The position numbers were made by a program, and so were the translations under genes. A stretch of DNA of 64,000 nt from Nocardia sp. NBC_01327 (lineage in GTDB: Bacteria > Actinomycetota > Actinomycetes > Mycobacteriales > Mycobacteriaceae), in NCBI RefSeq assembly GCF_035958815.1, contig NZ_CP108383.1, forward strand, positions 1,612,001-1,676,000. The letters are read 5' to 3'. Shown piece after piece: positions 18,292 to 27,052 of this stretch. The notes under the pieces are model-generated. The model had not been told where the DNA came from and did no database searches. It saw nothing but the letters and a program-made list of their open reading frames with translations. Position 1 is the stretch's first letter. Every line of letters begins with the position of its first letter.

Positions 18292-18663
18292 ATGGCACGT
18301 CTGATGGGCGTTGATCTTCCGCGCGAAAAGCGCATGGAGATCGCGCTGACTTACATCTTCGGCATTGGCCGTACCCGTTCCAAGGAGATCTTGGAAGCGA
18401 CCGGCGTCAGCGTCGATCTGCGCTCGAAGGATCTCACCGATGAGCAGCTCACGGTTCTCCGTGACTACATCGAACGCTCCGCTCTGAAGGTGGAAGGCGA
18501 CCTGCGCCGCGAGGTTCAGGCCGACATCCGTCGCAAGATCGAGATCGGCTGCTACCAGGGCCTGCGTCACCGTCGTGGCCTGCCCGTTCGTGGCCAGCGG
18601 ACCAAGACCAATGCCCGCACGCGCAAGGGTCCGAAGAAGACCGTCGCCGGCAAGAAGAAGTAG
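18292..18663 (+). CDS. rpsM: Ribosomal protein S13 (uS13)
   Basis: A 123-residue protein of the small-subunit head that contacts tRNA and the 50S subunit. It begins [21 protein letters not shown], has the [11 protein letters not shown] helix-hairpin motif and ends in a Lys/Arg-rich tail with [20 protein letters not shown] precedes the ATG. A 230-base spacer separates it from rpmJ; rpsK follows after 9 bases. Confidence 0.98.
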   Translation: MARLMGVDLPREKRMEIALTYIFGIGRTRSKEILEATGVSVDLRSKDLTDEQLTVLRDYIERSALKVEGDLRREVQADIRRKIEIGCYQGLRHRRGLPVRGQRTKTNARTRKGPKKTVAGKKK

Positions 18664-18672
18664 GGATAGCGC

Positions 18673-19086
18673 ATGCCTCCGAAGACCCGGACTTCAGGTC
18701 CGAAGAAGACTCAGAAGTCGCGTCGCCGGGATAAGAAGAACGTCCCGCACGGCCACGCGCACATCAAGAGCACGTTCAACAACACCATCGTGTCGATCAC
18801 CGACCCGGCCGGCAACGTCATCTCCTGGGCGTCCTCGGGCCACGTCGGTTTCAAGGGCTCGCGTAAGTCGACCCCGTTCGCCGCGCAGCTTGCCGCCGAG
18901 AACGCTGCCCGCAAGGCGCAGGAGCACGGCGTCAAGAAGGTCGATGTCTTCGTGAAGGGCCCGGGTTCGGGCCGCGAGACCGCGATCCGTTCCCTCCAGG
19001 CCGCCGGCCTCGAGGTCGGCACGATCTCCGATGTCACCCCGCAGCCGCACAACGGCTGCCGTCCGCCCAAGCGGCGTCGCGTCTAA
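18673..19086 (+). CDS. rpsK: Ribosomal protein S11 (uS11)
   Basis: A 137-residue 30S platform protein. It has the family motifs [25 protein letters not shown] and the C-terminal [14 protein letters not shown] basic N-terminal extension ([16 protein letters not shown]) is usual in actinobacteria. It sits tightly between rpsM and rpsD and is co-transcribed with them. Confidence 0.98.
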   Translation: MPPKTRTSGPKKTQKSRRRDKKNVPHGHAHIKSTFNNTIVSITDPAGNVISWASSGHVGFKGSRKSTPFAAQLAAENAARKAQEHGVKKVDVFVKGPGSGRETAIRSLQAAGLEVGTISDVTPQPHNGCRPPKRRRV

Positions 19087-19110
19087 GCGGGAAGGAAAAG
19101 GTACAGAACA

Positions 19111-19716
19111 ATGGCTCGTTATACAGGCCCCATCACCCGCAAGTCGCGTCGCCTTCGTGTTGACCTCGTTGGAGGCGACCAGGCGTTCGAGCGTCGTCCT
19201 TACCCGCCCGGCCAGCACGGCCGCGCGCGGATCAAGGAATCCGAATACCTCATGCAGCTGCAGGAGAAGCAGAAGGCTCGCTTCTCGTACGGCGTCATGG
19301 AGAAGCAGTTCCGCAAGTACTACGAAGAGGCGAACCGCCAGAAGGGCAAGACCGGCGACAACCTGCTGCGTCTGCTCGAGACCCGTCTGGACAACGTCGT
19401 GTACCGCGCCGGTCTGGCCCGTACCCGTCGTGCGGCTCGCCAGCTGGTCAGCCACGGCCACTTCATCGTGAACGGCCAGAAGGTCGACGTCCCCAGCTTC
19501 CAGGTTTCTCAGTACGACATCATCGATGTCAAGGAGAAGTCGCTGTCGACGCTGCCCTTCCAGGTTGCTCGCGAAACCGTCGGCGATCGCAAGGCTCCGG
19601 GTTGGCTGCAGGTCGTTCCCGGCCGTCTTCGCATTCTGGTGCACCAGCTCCCCGAGCGTGCGCAGATCGATGTTCCGCTCCAGGAACAGCTGATCGTCGA
19701 GTTCTACTCGAAGTAA
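19111..19716 (+). CDS. rpsD: Ribosomal protein S4 (uS4)
   Basis: A 201-residue primary 16S rRNA-binding protein beginning MARYTGPITRKSRRL. It has the S4 RNA-binding domain around residues 90-155 (LLETRLDNVVYRAGLARTRR, GHFIVNGQKVDVPS). It lacks the N-terminal Cys cluster found in zinc-binding S4 forms, as expected for this type. A GGAAGGAAAAGG ribosome site precedes it. It is followed by a 106-base spacer before rpoA. Confidence 0.98.
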   Translation: MARYTGPITRKSRRLRVDLVGGDQAFERRPYPPGQHGRARIKESEYLMQLQEKQKARFSYGVMEKQFRKYYEEANRQKGKTGDNLLRLLETRLDNVVYRAGLARTRRAARQLVSHGHFIVNGQKVDVPSFQVSQYDIIDVKEKSLSTLPFQVARETVGDRKAPGWLQVVPGRLRILVHQLPERAQIDVPLQEQLIVEFYSK

Positions 19717-19822
19717 TGAGGTGCGCGTAAGCGCATCGCTGGTTGCGCTCTGAATTATTCAGGGCGGCAACAGTTTCCAGTCGTGAGCGTCAAATAGCGG
19801 ACGCTCGAAGGAGGAGAAATCC

Positions 19823-20881
19823 ATGCTGATTTCACAGCGACCGACACTGACCGAAGAGGTTGTGTCCGAGAACCGGTCGCGGTTCACCATCGAACCGCTG
19901 GAGCCGGGCTTCGGTTACACCCTCGGCAACTCGCTGCGCCGCACGCTGCTTTCCTCGATCCCGGGTGCTGCTGTCACGAGCATCCGCATCGACGGCGTGC
20001 TGCACGAGTTCACCACGGTTCCGGGCGTGAAGGAAGATGTCACCGACATCATCCTGAACCTCAAGGGCCTGGTTGTGTCGTCCGAAGAGGACGAGCCGGT
20101 CACCATGTACGTCCGCAAGCAGGGCCCGGGCACCGTCACCGGTGGGGACATCGTTCCCCCGGCCGGCGTGACCGTGCACAACCCGGACATGCAGATCGCG
20201 ACCCTGAACGATAAGGGCAAGCTGGAGATCGAGCTCGTTGTCGAGCGCGGTCGCGGCTACGTTCCTGCCGTGCAGAACAAGGCGTCGGGTGCGGAAATCG
20301 GCCGGATTCCGGTGGATTCGATCTACTCGCCGGTTCTCAAGGTGACCTACAAGGTCGAGGCGACTCGTGTCGAGCAGCGCACCGACTTCGACCGGCTCAT
20401 CCTGGATGTCGAGACCAAGAACTCGATCTCCGCACGGGATGCGCTGGCGTCGGCGGGTAAGACTCTGGTCGAACTGTTCGGTCTCGCTCGCGAGCTGAAC
20501 ATCGAGGCCGAGGGCATCGAGATCGGCCCGAGCCCGGCCGAGGCGGACCACATCGCCTCGTTCGGTCTGCCGATCGAGGACCTGGATCTGACCGTGCGGT
20601 CCTACAACTGCCTCAAGCGCGAGGGTGTTCACACCGTCGGCGAGCTGGTTGCCCGCACCGAGTCCGATCTGCTGGATATCCGTAACTTCGGCCAGAAGTC
20701 CATCGACGAGGTCAAGGTCAAGCTGCATTCGCTTGGTCTGTCCCTCAAGGACTCCCCGGCCTCCTTCGATCCGTCCTCCGTCGTCGGTTACGACGCGGCG
20801 AGCGGCACCTGGAGCGACAGCGGTTCGTTCAGCGACACCGACAGCGGCGAGCAGGACTACGCCGAGACCGAACAGCTTTAG
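19823..20881 (+). CDS. rpoA: RNA polymerase alpha subunit
   Basis: A 352-residue protein. The N-terminal assembly domain includes [20 protein letters not shown]. The C-terminal domain includes [16 protein letters not shown] and [16 protein letters not shown], the DNA UP-element and activator contact surface. An acidic Ser/Asp/Glu tail ends the protein. AAGGAGGAG lies 7 bases before the ATG, a strong site matching high expression. Confidence 0.99.
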   Translation: MLISQRPTLTEEVVSENRSRFTIEPLEPGFGYTLGNSLRRTLLSSIPGAAVTSIRIDGVLHEFTTVPGVKEDVTDIILNLKGLVVSSEEDEPVTMYVRKQGPGTVTGGDIVPPAGVTVHNPDMQIATLNDKGKLEIELVVERGRGYVPAVQNKASGAEIGRIPVDSIYSPVLKVTYKVEATRVEQRTDFDRLILDVETKNSISARDALASAGKTLVELFGLARELNIEAEGIEIGPSPAEADHIASFGLPIEDLDLTVRSYNCLKREGVHTVGELVARTESDLLDIRNFGQKSIDEVKVKLHSLGLSLKDSPASFDPSSVVGYDAASGTWSDSGSFSDTDSGEQDYAETEQL

Positions 20882-20929
20882 GCCGTATGGGGCGGGCGCC
20901 CCGAACGGTCTTAGACACAGGAGATTCCA

Positions 20930-21442
20930 ATGCCCAAGCCCAAGAAGGGTGCTCGCTTCGGCGGGTCGGCGTCGCACCAGAAGGCGATCTTCGCCAATCT
21001 GGCGACGGCGCTCTTCGAGCACGGTCGCATCACGACCACCGAGTCCAAGGCCAAGGCGCTGCGCCCCTACGCCGAGAAGCTTGTCACCAAGGCGAAGGCC
21101 GGCACTCTTGCCGACCGTCGCGAGGTGATGAAGGTGATCCGCTCCAAGGACGTCGTGCACGAGCTTTTCGCGAACATCGGACCTGCGTTCGAGGGTCGCG
21201 AGGGTGGCTACACCCGGATCATCAAGACCATCCCGCGCAAGGGTGACAATGCTCCGATGGCGATCATCGAGCTGGTCCGCGAGAAGACCGTGACCAACGA
21301 GGCCGATCGGGCCCGTCGTGTCGCCGCTTCGCAGCAGGCCGTCGCCGCCGAGGCCCCGGCCGAGGTTGTCGAAGACGCTCCGGCCGAGGTCGTTGCCGAC
21401 GCTCCGGTCGAGGCTGCTGCCGAGGAGAAGAAGGAAGACTAA
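20930..21442 (+). CDS. rplQ: Ribosomal protein L17 (bL17)
   Basis: A 170-residue large-subunit protein. The conserved core runs to about residue 120 ([40 protein letters not shown]). It then has an Ala/Val/Glu/Pro-rich C-terminal extension typical of actinobacterial L17. It is the last ribosomal gene of the block. A hairpin follows within 25 bases. Confidence 0.98.
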   Translation: MPKPKKGARFGGSASHQKAIFANLATALFEHGRITTTESKAKALRPYAEKLVTKAKAGTLADRREVMKVIRSKDVVHELFANIGPAFEGREGGYTRIIKTIPRKGDNAPMAIIELVREKTVTNEADRARRVAASQQAVAAEAPAEVVEDAPAEVVADAPVEAAAEEKKED

Positions 21443-21464
21443 GTCTTCCATCGGATTCCATGAG

Positions 21465-21498
21465 GAAGCCCGCCGTCCCCTCCGGGTCGGCGGGCTTC
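21465..21498 (+). terminator. Hairpin terminator after rplQ
   Basis: A perfect 11-bp GC-rich stem (GAAGCCCGCCG / CGGCGGGCTTC) with a 12-base loop directly after rplQ. There is no long T-run, as is common in high-GC actinobacteria. It overlaps the approach to truA, so it may only partly separate truA from the ribosomal operon. Confidence 0.6.
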
Positions 21499-21522
21499 AC
21501 TCATGTTAACCAGGAGATCGCT

Positions 21523-22374
21523 GTGACCGTGGAGGATCAGACGCCGGAGCCGGTTTCGGTTCGGGTACGGCTGGACATCAGCTACGACGGCACCGACTTC
21601 ACCGGCTGGGCCCGCCAGCCCGGCCTGCGCACCGTGCAGGGCGTGCTGGAGGAGGCGCTGAGCAAGGTGCGGCGCGAGCCCATCGTGCTGACCGTGGCCG
21701 GGCGCACCGATGCGGGTGTGCACGCCCAGGGCCAGGTCGCGCATTTCGATACGCACGGCGAGCTGGACGCCCCGCGGCTGCTGCACCGCCTGGCGCGGTT
21801 CCTGCCGAAGGATGTGCGGGTGACCGGGATTCGCCCGGTGCCGCCGGAATTCGACGCGCGGTTCTCGGCCATTCGCCGCCACTACGCCTATCGCCTCACC
21901 ACCGCCCCGTACGGTGCGGAACCACTGCAGACCCGCCACGTGGCGCCCGCGCGCCCAGGCGTCGATCTGGAGGCCATGCGGGCCGCTTCTCGAAAGCTCT
22001 TGGGGCTGCACGATTTCGCGGCCTTCTGCCGCCGCCGTGAAGGCGCCACCACCATTCGCGAACTCCAGCGTTTCGACTGGGAGCGGGAGGGCGATCTGCT
22101 CACCGCGTATGTCAGTGCGGACGCCTTCTGCTGGTCCATGGTGCGCAGTCTGGTCGGCGCGGTGCTGGCGGTCGGGGAGGGCCGGCGCACACCGGAGTGG
22201 GTTGGCGGGCTACTGAACGAGCGTGAGCGCGTGAGCGCCGTCGCGGTCGCGCCCGCGCATGGGCTGAGCCTCATCGCCGTGGACTATCCGGTGGATTCGG
22301 AGCTTGCCGCTCGCAATATGGCGACCCGCGAAATGCGTACTGTGCCCGATCCGACCGGATGCTGCGGCGACTGA
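21523..22374 (+). CDS. truA: tRNA pseudouridine synthase A
   Basis: A 283-residue enzyme that makes pseudouridine at positions 38-40 of tRNA. The catalytic Asp is in the canonical [18 protein letters not shown] segment. It also has [16 protein letters not shown] near the start and [19 protein letters not shown] near the C-terminal part. GTG 21523 is chosen because CAGGAG precedes it; a longer upstream frame reads through the terminator hairpin. Order after rplQ is the normal actinobacterial one. Confidence 0.96.
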   Translation: MTVEDQTPEPVSVRVRLDISYDGTDFTGWARQPGLRTVQGVLEEALSKVRREPIVLTVAGRTDAGVHAQGQVAHFDTHGELDAPRLLHRLARFLPKDVRVTGIRPVPPEFDARFSAIRRHYAYRLTTAPYGAEPLQTRHVAPARPGVDLEAMRAASRKLLGLHDFAAFCRRREGATTIRELQRFDWEREGDLLTAYVSADAFCWSMVRSLVGAVLAVGEGRRTPEWVGGLLNERERVSAVAVAPAHGLSLIAVDYPVDSELAARNMATREMRTVPDPTGCCGD

Positions 22375-22524
22375 CGCGAATTCGCTTATCGTGGAGGGTG
22401 ATTCGTTGACTCGGACACCTTTCGGGTCGCAGTTGTTTTGCGGCCGCAGAAACCCCTCGTCGTGAATCCTCAAGTCCGCCGTGAAGATTCGTATTGCAGG
22501 TTGCGATCATCGAAAGTTGGACGA

Positions 22525-22547
22525 TGTGAAGGGATTTCGACTTCACA
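22525..22547. promoter_or_regulatory. Inverted repeat upstream of the first AraC-type gene
   Basis: TGTGAAG-N9-CTTCACA, a perfect 7-bp dyad about 28 bases before the AraC-type start. It is a candidate operator or autoregulatory site. Only the symmetry is seen; the binding protein is unknown. Confidence 0.35.
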
Positions 22548-22574
22548 CACCGCCGATAGTGCGACAATCGGCCA

Positions 22575-23540
22575 ATGACCGGCGGCTCTGAGCCCGCAGT
22601 GGTGGAGGTGCAGTCCACACCCGAAGTCTCCGAGAAGGAGACCTTCGAGCAGTGGGAGGCTGCGGTGGCACAGGCCTATGTGCCGCTCGTGGTCACCCCG
22701 GTGCGGACGGGGGAGTTCAAGGCCCGCATTGTGCAGTCCCGCTTCGACGATATGGACGTTTCCACCCTGACCGCGAGCGGGCAGCACATCACGCGGGTTC
22801 CGCGGCTCATCCAGGAGCCGGACGAACCGATTCTGTTCGCCACCGTGACCACGCACGGGCACGGCTGGCTGGAGCAGGACGGCCGGGTGGGGGTGATGGC
22901 GGACCTCGGGCTCATGCTCTACGTGAGTTCGCGTCCGTTCACCGCTCATTTCGAGCAGACCTGGGGTGTGGTCGCGGTGCAGGTGCCGCTGGCTCAGGTG
23001 GTGGGCGCCTCCGGGGTGGCCTCGGATCAGTTGCCGACCGCGGTGCGCTTTCCGCCGGAGGGCGCGGCCGGCATTGTCGGCCGATTCTTCTGCGGGCTGG
23101 CGCAATTGCAGCAGACCTCGCCGGATCAGGCGGCGGTGCTGGCCCGGCACGGCACCGGGCTGCTCGCCTCGGTGGTGCAGCTGGCGGTGGGGGACACCCC
23201 GCACGATGAGCCGGGGCAGGCGCTGACCAAACAGGCTGCGCTGGCATATATCCAGCGACACTTCGCCGACCCGGGGCTCACGGTGGACCATGTGGCGAAT
23301 GCCTGTGCGGTATCGCGGCGCACGCTGTACCGGCTGTTCGAGAACGGGGAGGACGGTGTGGCCGCCATGCTGCGGCGCACCCGGATCGAGCGCGCACTCG
23401 CGCTGATCCGGACAGATCCGACAAGACCGCTGCTCTCGATCTCGCGTGCCGCGGGATTCGTCTCGGAGCGGCAGTTCTATCGCGCCTTCAAGCGGGAGAT
23501 GGGCATGACACCAGGGGAATTCCGCACGGTGCACGCGTGA
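22575..23540 (+). CDS. AraC-family transcriptional regulator (first of three)
   Basis: A 321-residue protein. The N-terminal ~200 residues are a cupin-like AraC sensing domain (FEQWEAAVAQAYVPL, GWLEQDGRVGVM). The C-terminal ~100 residues hold two helix-turn-helix motifs (VDHVANACAVSRRTLYRLFE and LLSISRAAGFVSERQFYRAFKREMGMTPGEFR). It is clearly paralogous to the regulators at 23941 and 25977, but has no nitrilase homologue directly after it. NitR, the nitrilase activator of Rhodococcus, is of the same general class. The inducer is unknown. Confidence 0.88.
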   Translation: MTGGSEPAVVEVQSTPEVSEKETFEQWEAAVAQAYVPLVVTPVRTGEFKARIVQSRFDDMDVSTLTASGQHITRVPRLIQEPDEPILFATVTTHGHGWLEQDGRVGVMADLGLMLYVSSRPFTAHFEQTWGVVAVQVPLAQVVGASGVASDQLPTAVRFPPEGAAGIVGRFFCGLAQLQQTSPDQAAVLARHGTGLLASVVQLAVGDTPHDEPGQALTKQAALAYIQRHFADPGLTVDHVANACAVSRRTLYRLFENGEDGVAAMLRRTRIERALALIRTDPTRPLLSISRAAGFVSERQFYRAFKREMGMTPGEFRTVHA

Positions 23541-23940
23541 TGCGCACGCCGCGAAGCGGATTGTGCGCGATGTGGTGTCAAACCCACCTGACGTGAATAG
23601 TCAGTGATCTGGCACGAGTGGGCAGTCACGTCGTGGCTAACGATGTGAATACTTGGGGGAGCATCCGGTTCGCGCTGATCGCTCGTGCCCGGGGCGCCAC
23701 TCGATTGTGCTCCGGGTGATGCGCCGTGTGCATGTCAGCGCTCCACATCCCTGTGCGTGTTTGTCGTCGATGATGCCGACCGACCGGGTCATGCGATGCG
23801 GAGACGCCGCCCGGTCGTCAGTCGAGCCGCCGACGACCGGGTAGGCGGACTGTCCGGAATACCGCCAACTAGTCCGTTTCGCCTGTTTCAAACGGATGCA
23901 AATTCGTTTGCTGGGGCCTTCGGGGTGGGATGATGCTGAA
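23541..23940 (+). promoter_or_regulatory. 400-base spacer before the second AraC-type gene
   Basis: No convincing gene. Close to the downstream gene is an inverted repeat TCCGTTT (23873-23879) / AAACGGA (23890-23896). It overlaps an upstream in-frame ATG at 23896 and so supports the later GTG start. The segment GTCCGGAAT at 23862-23870 recurs in similar form (TTCCGGAAT) upstream of the third AraC-type gene, perhaps a shared regulator half-site. The rest shows no structure I can name. Confidence 0.4.
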
Positions 23941-24924
23941 GTGGGTAACGCGGCAACCGCCAGCGCCGCCGAAGTCTGCTCCAGTTCGGACACTTCGGCT
24001 CGTCAGGCGTTCGAGCAGTGGGAGGCGATCGTCGGCGATGCCGTGCTGCCCTCGACGATCGAGCCGCTGGCCCAGGGACATTGGCACGGCAAGGTCAGTA
24101 CCACGCAGTTCGATCGCTCCAGCTTCACGCTCATGTCCGCCAGTGCGCAGCGCCTCTTTCGCACCAGACGCCAGATCGAGCAGGCCAGCGCCGAATTCCT
24201 GCTGGTGAACATTGTGGTGAAGGGCGAGAACCGAACCGAGCAGAACGGCCGGATCGCCGACAGCCCCGCCGGTTCCATCGCATTCTTCGACAGCGCCCGC
24301 CCGATCGAGAGCCTGACCACCGAGAACTCGGTGTCCGCCATCGTGCGCGCGCCCATGCATCTGGTGCTCGAGCACGCGGGTCTGGTGCGTGACGAACTTC
24401 CGATAGCCACGCCGATGCCGACCACGGGTGCGCTCGGTGTGGTGGCGGGCTTCTTCCGCGGCCTGGCCGAACTGCCGCCCGATGAGACGAATCAGGCCGC
24501 GACGGTACTGGATTCGGAGATTGCGGGCATGCTCTCCTCCGCGGTGCTGCTGGCGACCGGGCGCACCTCGCCCGCCCCCTCGGATTCGCTGTACACGCGT
24601 CAGCAGGTGCTGGCGTACCTCCGTCGCCGGTTCACCGATCCGGAGCTCACCGTGGACGAGGTGGCGCATGCCTGCCTGGTCTCGCGCCGCACCCTGTATC
24701 GGCTGTGCGAAGGCTTCGGCGGTCCCGCGGCGCTGGTTCGCCGTATGCGGGTCGAGCATGCGCGCCGGCTGCTGCGCGCCGATCTCAACCGGCCGCTCGC
24801 GGCCGTTGCCGCGGCTTCCGGATTCGCCACGGACCGGCACTTCTATCGCGCGTTCCGGGAGGAAACCGGGCAGACGCCAGGGCAATTCCGCGCCCAATTG
24901 GACCCAGGCACACCAGGTCGGTAG
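23941..24924 (+). CDS. AraC-family transcriptional regulator (second of three)
   Basis: About 327 residues from GTG 23941; an ATG at 23896 would add 15 residues but lies inside an inverted repeat. The architecture matches the first copy. The sensing domain contains FEQWEAIVGDAVLPS and FFRGLAELPPDETNQ. The C-terminal double helix-turn-helix is VDEVAHACLVSRRTLYRL and AVAAASGFATDRHFYRAFREETGQTPGQFR. It lies 86 bases before a nitrilase-fold gene on the same strand, repeating the regulator-then-nitrilase layout of the third copy. It probably controls that gene. Confidence 0.86.
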   Translation: MGNAATASAAEVCSSSDTSARQAFEQWEAIVGDAVLPSTIEPLAQGHWHGKVSTTQFDRSSFTLMSASAQRLFRTRRQIEQASAEFLLVNIVVKGENRTEQNGRIADSPAGSIAFFDSARPIESLTTENSVSAIVRAPMHLVLEHAGLVRDELPIATPMPTTGALGVVAGFFRGLAELPPDETNQAATVLDSEIAGMLSSAVLLATGRTSPAPSDSLYTRQQVLAYLRRRFTDPELTVDEVAHACLVSRRTLYRLCEGFGGPAALVRRMRVEHARRLLRADLNRPLAAVAAASGFATDRHFYRAFREETGQTPGQFRAQLDPGTPGR

Positions 24925-25010
24925 CTCGGCACGGGATGTCGCTGCACCCGGCAGTCGTTCGGCGAAGGGTGATGGCACAGATCATCCCCATCGTGTCGAA
25001 GGGAGCCGAG

Positions 25011-25868
25011 GTGCCGACAAAGGTGCGCGTAGCTGCCGTACAGGCCGAACCGCGCTGGCTGGACCTGCGCGCGGGGGTTGAGCAGGCCATCGAACTCATC
25101 GAGACGGCGGCGGCCGGCGGTGCGCAACTGGTGGCCTTCCCGGAGACCTTTCTGCCCGGCTATCCGTGGTGGTTGTGGCTGGATTCGGTCAGCTGGGGTC
25201 AGGGGTTCTTCGCCCGATACCGGACCAATTCGATGACGGTGGGCCGCACCGAGTTCCGGCGCATCGCCGACGCCGCGCGCAGACATCGGATACACGTGCT
25301 GCTGGGCTTCAGCGAGCGCTGCGGCAGTGCGCTGTACATGTCGCAGTGCCTCATCGACGATCGCGGTGTGCTGGCGGGTGTGCGCCGCAAGCCCGAGCTG
25401 ACGCCGTTGGAGCACCACATCTTTCGCTCCGGTGAGGTGACGGAGCCGTACGTGTTCCGCACCGATATCGGCCGCATCGGCGTGCAGGGCGGCTCCGAGC
25501 AACTGCACCTGCCCGCGCGCCAGGAATTGGAACGCACGGGCGCACAGGTGCATATCGTCTCGTGGCCGGGTTTCATCATCGCGCGGGATGTGGACTGGGG
25601 TGTGCGGGTGAACAATGCAGCCACGCTCTGGTATGCGGTGGTGGGCAATCTCAATGTGATCGCCGCCTGTTCGGTTATGGATGTGGCGGGCAGTGAAAGT
25701 CGCCGTGGCGGTGCGGAACCCGCGAAACAGCTGGTGCGGGGCCCCGGTGGGCACTCGCGCATTTACGCGCCCGGGGGAGAAGAGCTGGCGGCTCCGCTGA
25801 GTGGGCACGAGGAGGGCATCCTGTACGCGGATCTCGAACTCGAGCTCAGTTGCGAGTCCGCCGCATAG
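25011..25868 (+). CDS. Nitrilase-family homologue lacking the catalytic cysteine (first copy)
   Basis: A 285-residue protein of the nitrilase branch. VRVAAVQAEPRWLDL, Glu in AFPETFLPGYPWW, Lys in RRKPELTPLEHH and HIVSWPG align by eye with Rhodococcus nitrilases. The nucleophile region reads IGRIGVQGGSEQ: Gly161 stands where nitrilases have Cys (GALNCWEH), and the following Trp is Ser. Hydrolysis through a thioimidate is therefore not expected. GTG 25011 has AAGGGAG at good spacing and matches the start of the second copy; ATG 24972 is an alternative. It may bind ligand or act as a scaffold or sensor beside the AraC regulator (speculation). Confidence 0.85.
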   Translation: MPTKVRVAAVQAEPRWLDLRAGVEQAIELIETAAAGGAQLVAFPETFLPGYPWWLWLDSVSWGQGFFARYRTNSMTVGRTEFRRIADAARRHRIHVLLGFSERCGSALYMSQCLIDDRGVLAGVRRKPELTPLEHHIFRSGEVTEPYVFRTDIGRIGVQGGSEQLHLPARQELERTGAQVHIVSWPGFIIARDVDWGVRVNNAATLWYAVVGNLNVIAACSVMDVAGSESRRGGAEPAKQLVRGPGGHSRIYAPGGEELAAPLSGHEEGILYADLELELSCESAA

Positions 25869-25976
25869 CGGTGTGCCGATTGTGATTCGCGGCTATTGGC
25901 CCGCTGTTCCGGAATCTGACACACTGCCCGGTATTCGGCCGGTCAGCGGCCGCCGATGGTTGTCGAGGGATGGGGA

Positions 25977-26939
25977 GTGGATAGGTCTGCGGAGGTCAAT
26001 CGGATCGAGGTGCGATCCGGAGTGGAAGCGTCGGCGGTGGAGGCTTTCGAGCGCTGGGAAGCGCATGTGAGTGCGGCCTATGTGCCACTTGCGGTTTCGC
26101 CGACTCCGACCGGACTCTTTCGTGGCCATATCGAGCATGCGCGATATGGCGATCTCGATCTGACGGTGGTCGGATCGACCCCGCAGGTGATACAGCGGAC
26201 CGGTCAGCTGATAGCGCGGGCCGAGGACGAGTTCTTGCTCGCGAGTATTCCGCTCGCGGGCACCGCGCGGTTGCATCAGGATGAACGGGTCGCCGAAGTC
26301 GGTCCCGGCGGGATCGTGTTCTACGACACCTCTCGGCCCTATCACTGGGAATTCGACCAGGAGTGGGAACAGGTCGTGCTACAGGTCCCGATGAGCAAGC
26401 TCCGCGAGAGATACGGAGTGATCGGTACCGAAGTGCCGACGGCCACCAGCTTTTCGGGTGAAAGCTCGGCCGGAATCGTGGCGCAATTCTTCCGCGGTGT
26501 CGCGCGATTGCAGCACACCGATCCCGGTGGCGCGGCGTTGCTCGCCGAGCCCGGTGTGGACCTGCTGGCCGCGGCGGTGGTCGCGGCCTCGGGCGGTGTG
26601 GCCAGGGACCAGTCGGCCGATGCCCTGAATCGTCAGCGGGTGCTCGCGTTCATGCGCGACAACTGCGCCGATCCGGATCTCGGAGTTGATCGAATCGCCG
26701 AGGGTTGCCGAATGTCGAGGCGTACCTTGTATCGCGTGTTCGGTGAGTTCGAAGGCGGTCCGGGAGCGGTGTTGCGCCGCATGAGAATCGAACGTGCCTG
26801 CGAGTTGTTGCGCACCGCACCGCAGTTGCCGCTGTCCGCGGTGGCACGCGATTCGGGTTTCCTCACCGAGCGTAGTTTCTACCGATCCTTCCGCACGGAA
26901 ATGGGGACAACACCGGGCGCATTCCGTACATTGGTTTGA
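25977..26939 (+). CDS. AraC-family transcriptional regulator (third of three)
   Basis: A 320-residue paralogue of the other two AraC-type proteins, with FERWEAHVSAAYVPL and FFRGVARLQHTDPGG in the sensing domain. The DNA-binding segments are VDRIAEGCRMSRRTLYRVF and SAVARDSGFLTERSFYRSFRTEMGTTPGAFR. The start is taken as GTG 25977 behind GAGGGA; an ATG at 25956 would add seven residues. It is followed after 113 bases by the second nitrilase homologue. The conserved pairing suggests that the AraC and nitrilase-like proteins work together. Confidence 0.86.
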   Translation: MDRSAEVNRIEVRSGVEASAVEAFERWEAHVSAAYVPLAVSPTPTGLFRGHIEHARYGDLDLTVVGSTPQVIQRTGQLIARAEDEFLLASIPLAGTARLHQDERVAEVGPGGIVFYDTSRPYHWEFDQEWEQVVLQVPMSKLRERYGVIGTEVPTATSFSGESSAGIVAQFFRGVARLQHTDPGGAALLAEPGVDLLAAAVVAASGGVARDQSADALNRQRVLAFMRDNCADPDLGVDRIAEGCRMSRRTLYRVFGEFEGGPGAVLRRMRIERACELLRTAPQLPLSAVARDSGFLTERSFYRSFRTEMGTTPGAFRTLV

Positions 26940-26968
26940 ACTGTTTATTGGTATGAACATCGCAGTGG

Positions 26969-27041
26969 CATGGAAGGTCGGTAATCCGGCACAGGTAGCC
27001 ATGGTGCCGTTGTAGGCCATTCGAAAGCATGACCTTCCATG
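26969..27041 (+). promoter_or_regulatory. Structured leader of the second nitrilase-like gene
   Basis: A perfect 11-bp inverted repeat (CATGGAAGGTC at 26969-26979, GACCTTCCATG at 27031-27041) encloses a nested CGGCAC (26987-26992) / GTGCCG (27004-27009) hairpin. The right arm abuts the GAAGGAAG ribosome site of the gene at 27053. It could be a paired operator for the AraC protein or an RNA structure affecting translation. The function is not shown by sequence. Confidence 0.45.
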
Positions 27042-27052
27042 AAGGAAGTCGG

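Noticed and set aside
19832..21451. 539-codon open frame opposite rpoA and rplQ
   Set aside because: Antisense shadow of two highly conserved genes; no recognisable domain.
23653..23933. Short frames in the spacer between the first two AraC-type genes
   Set aside because: No ribosome sites, no family motif, Arg/Cys-rich composition; treated as non-coding.
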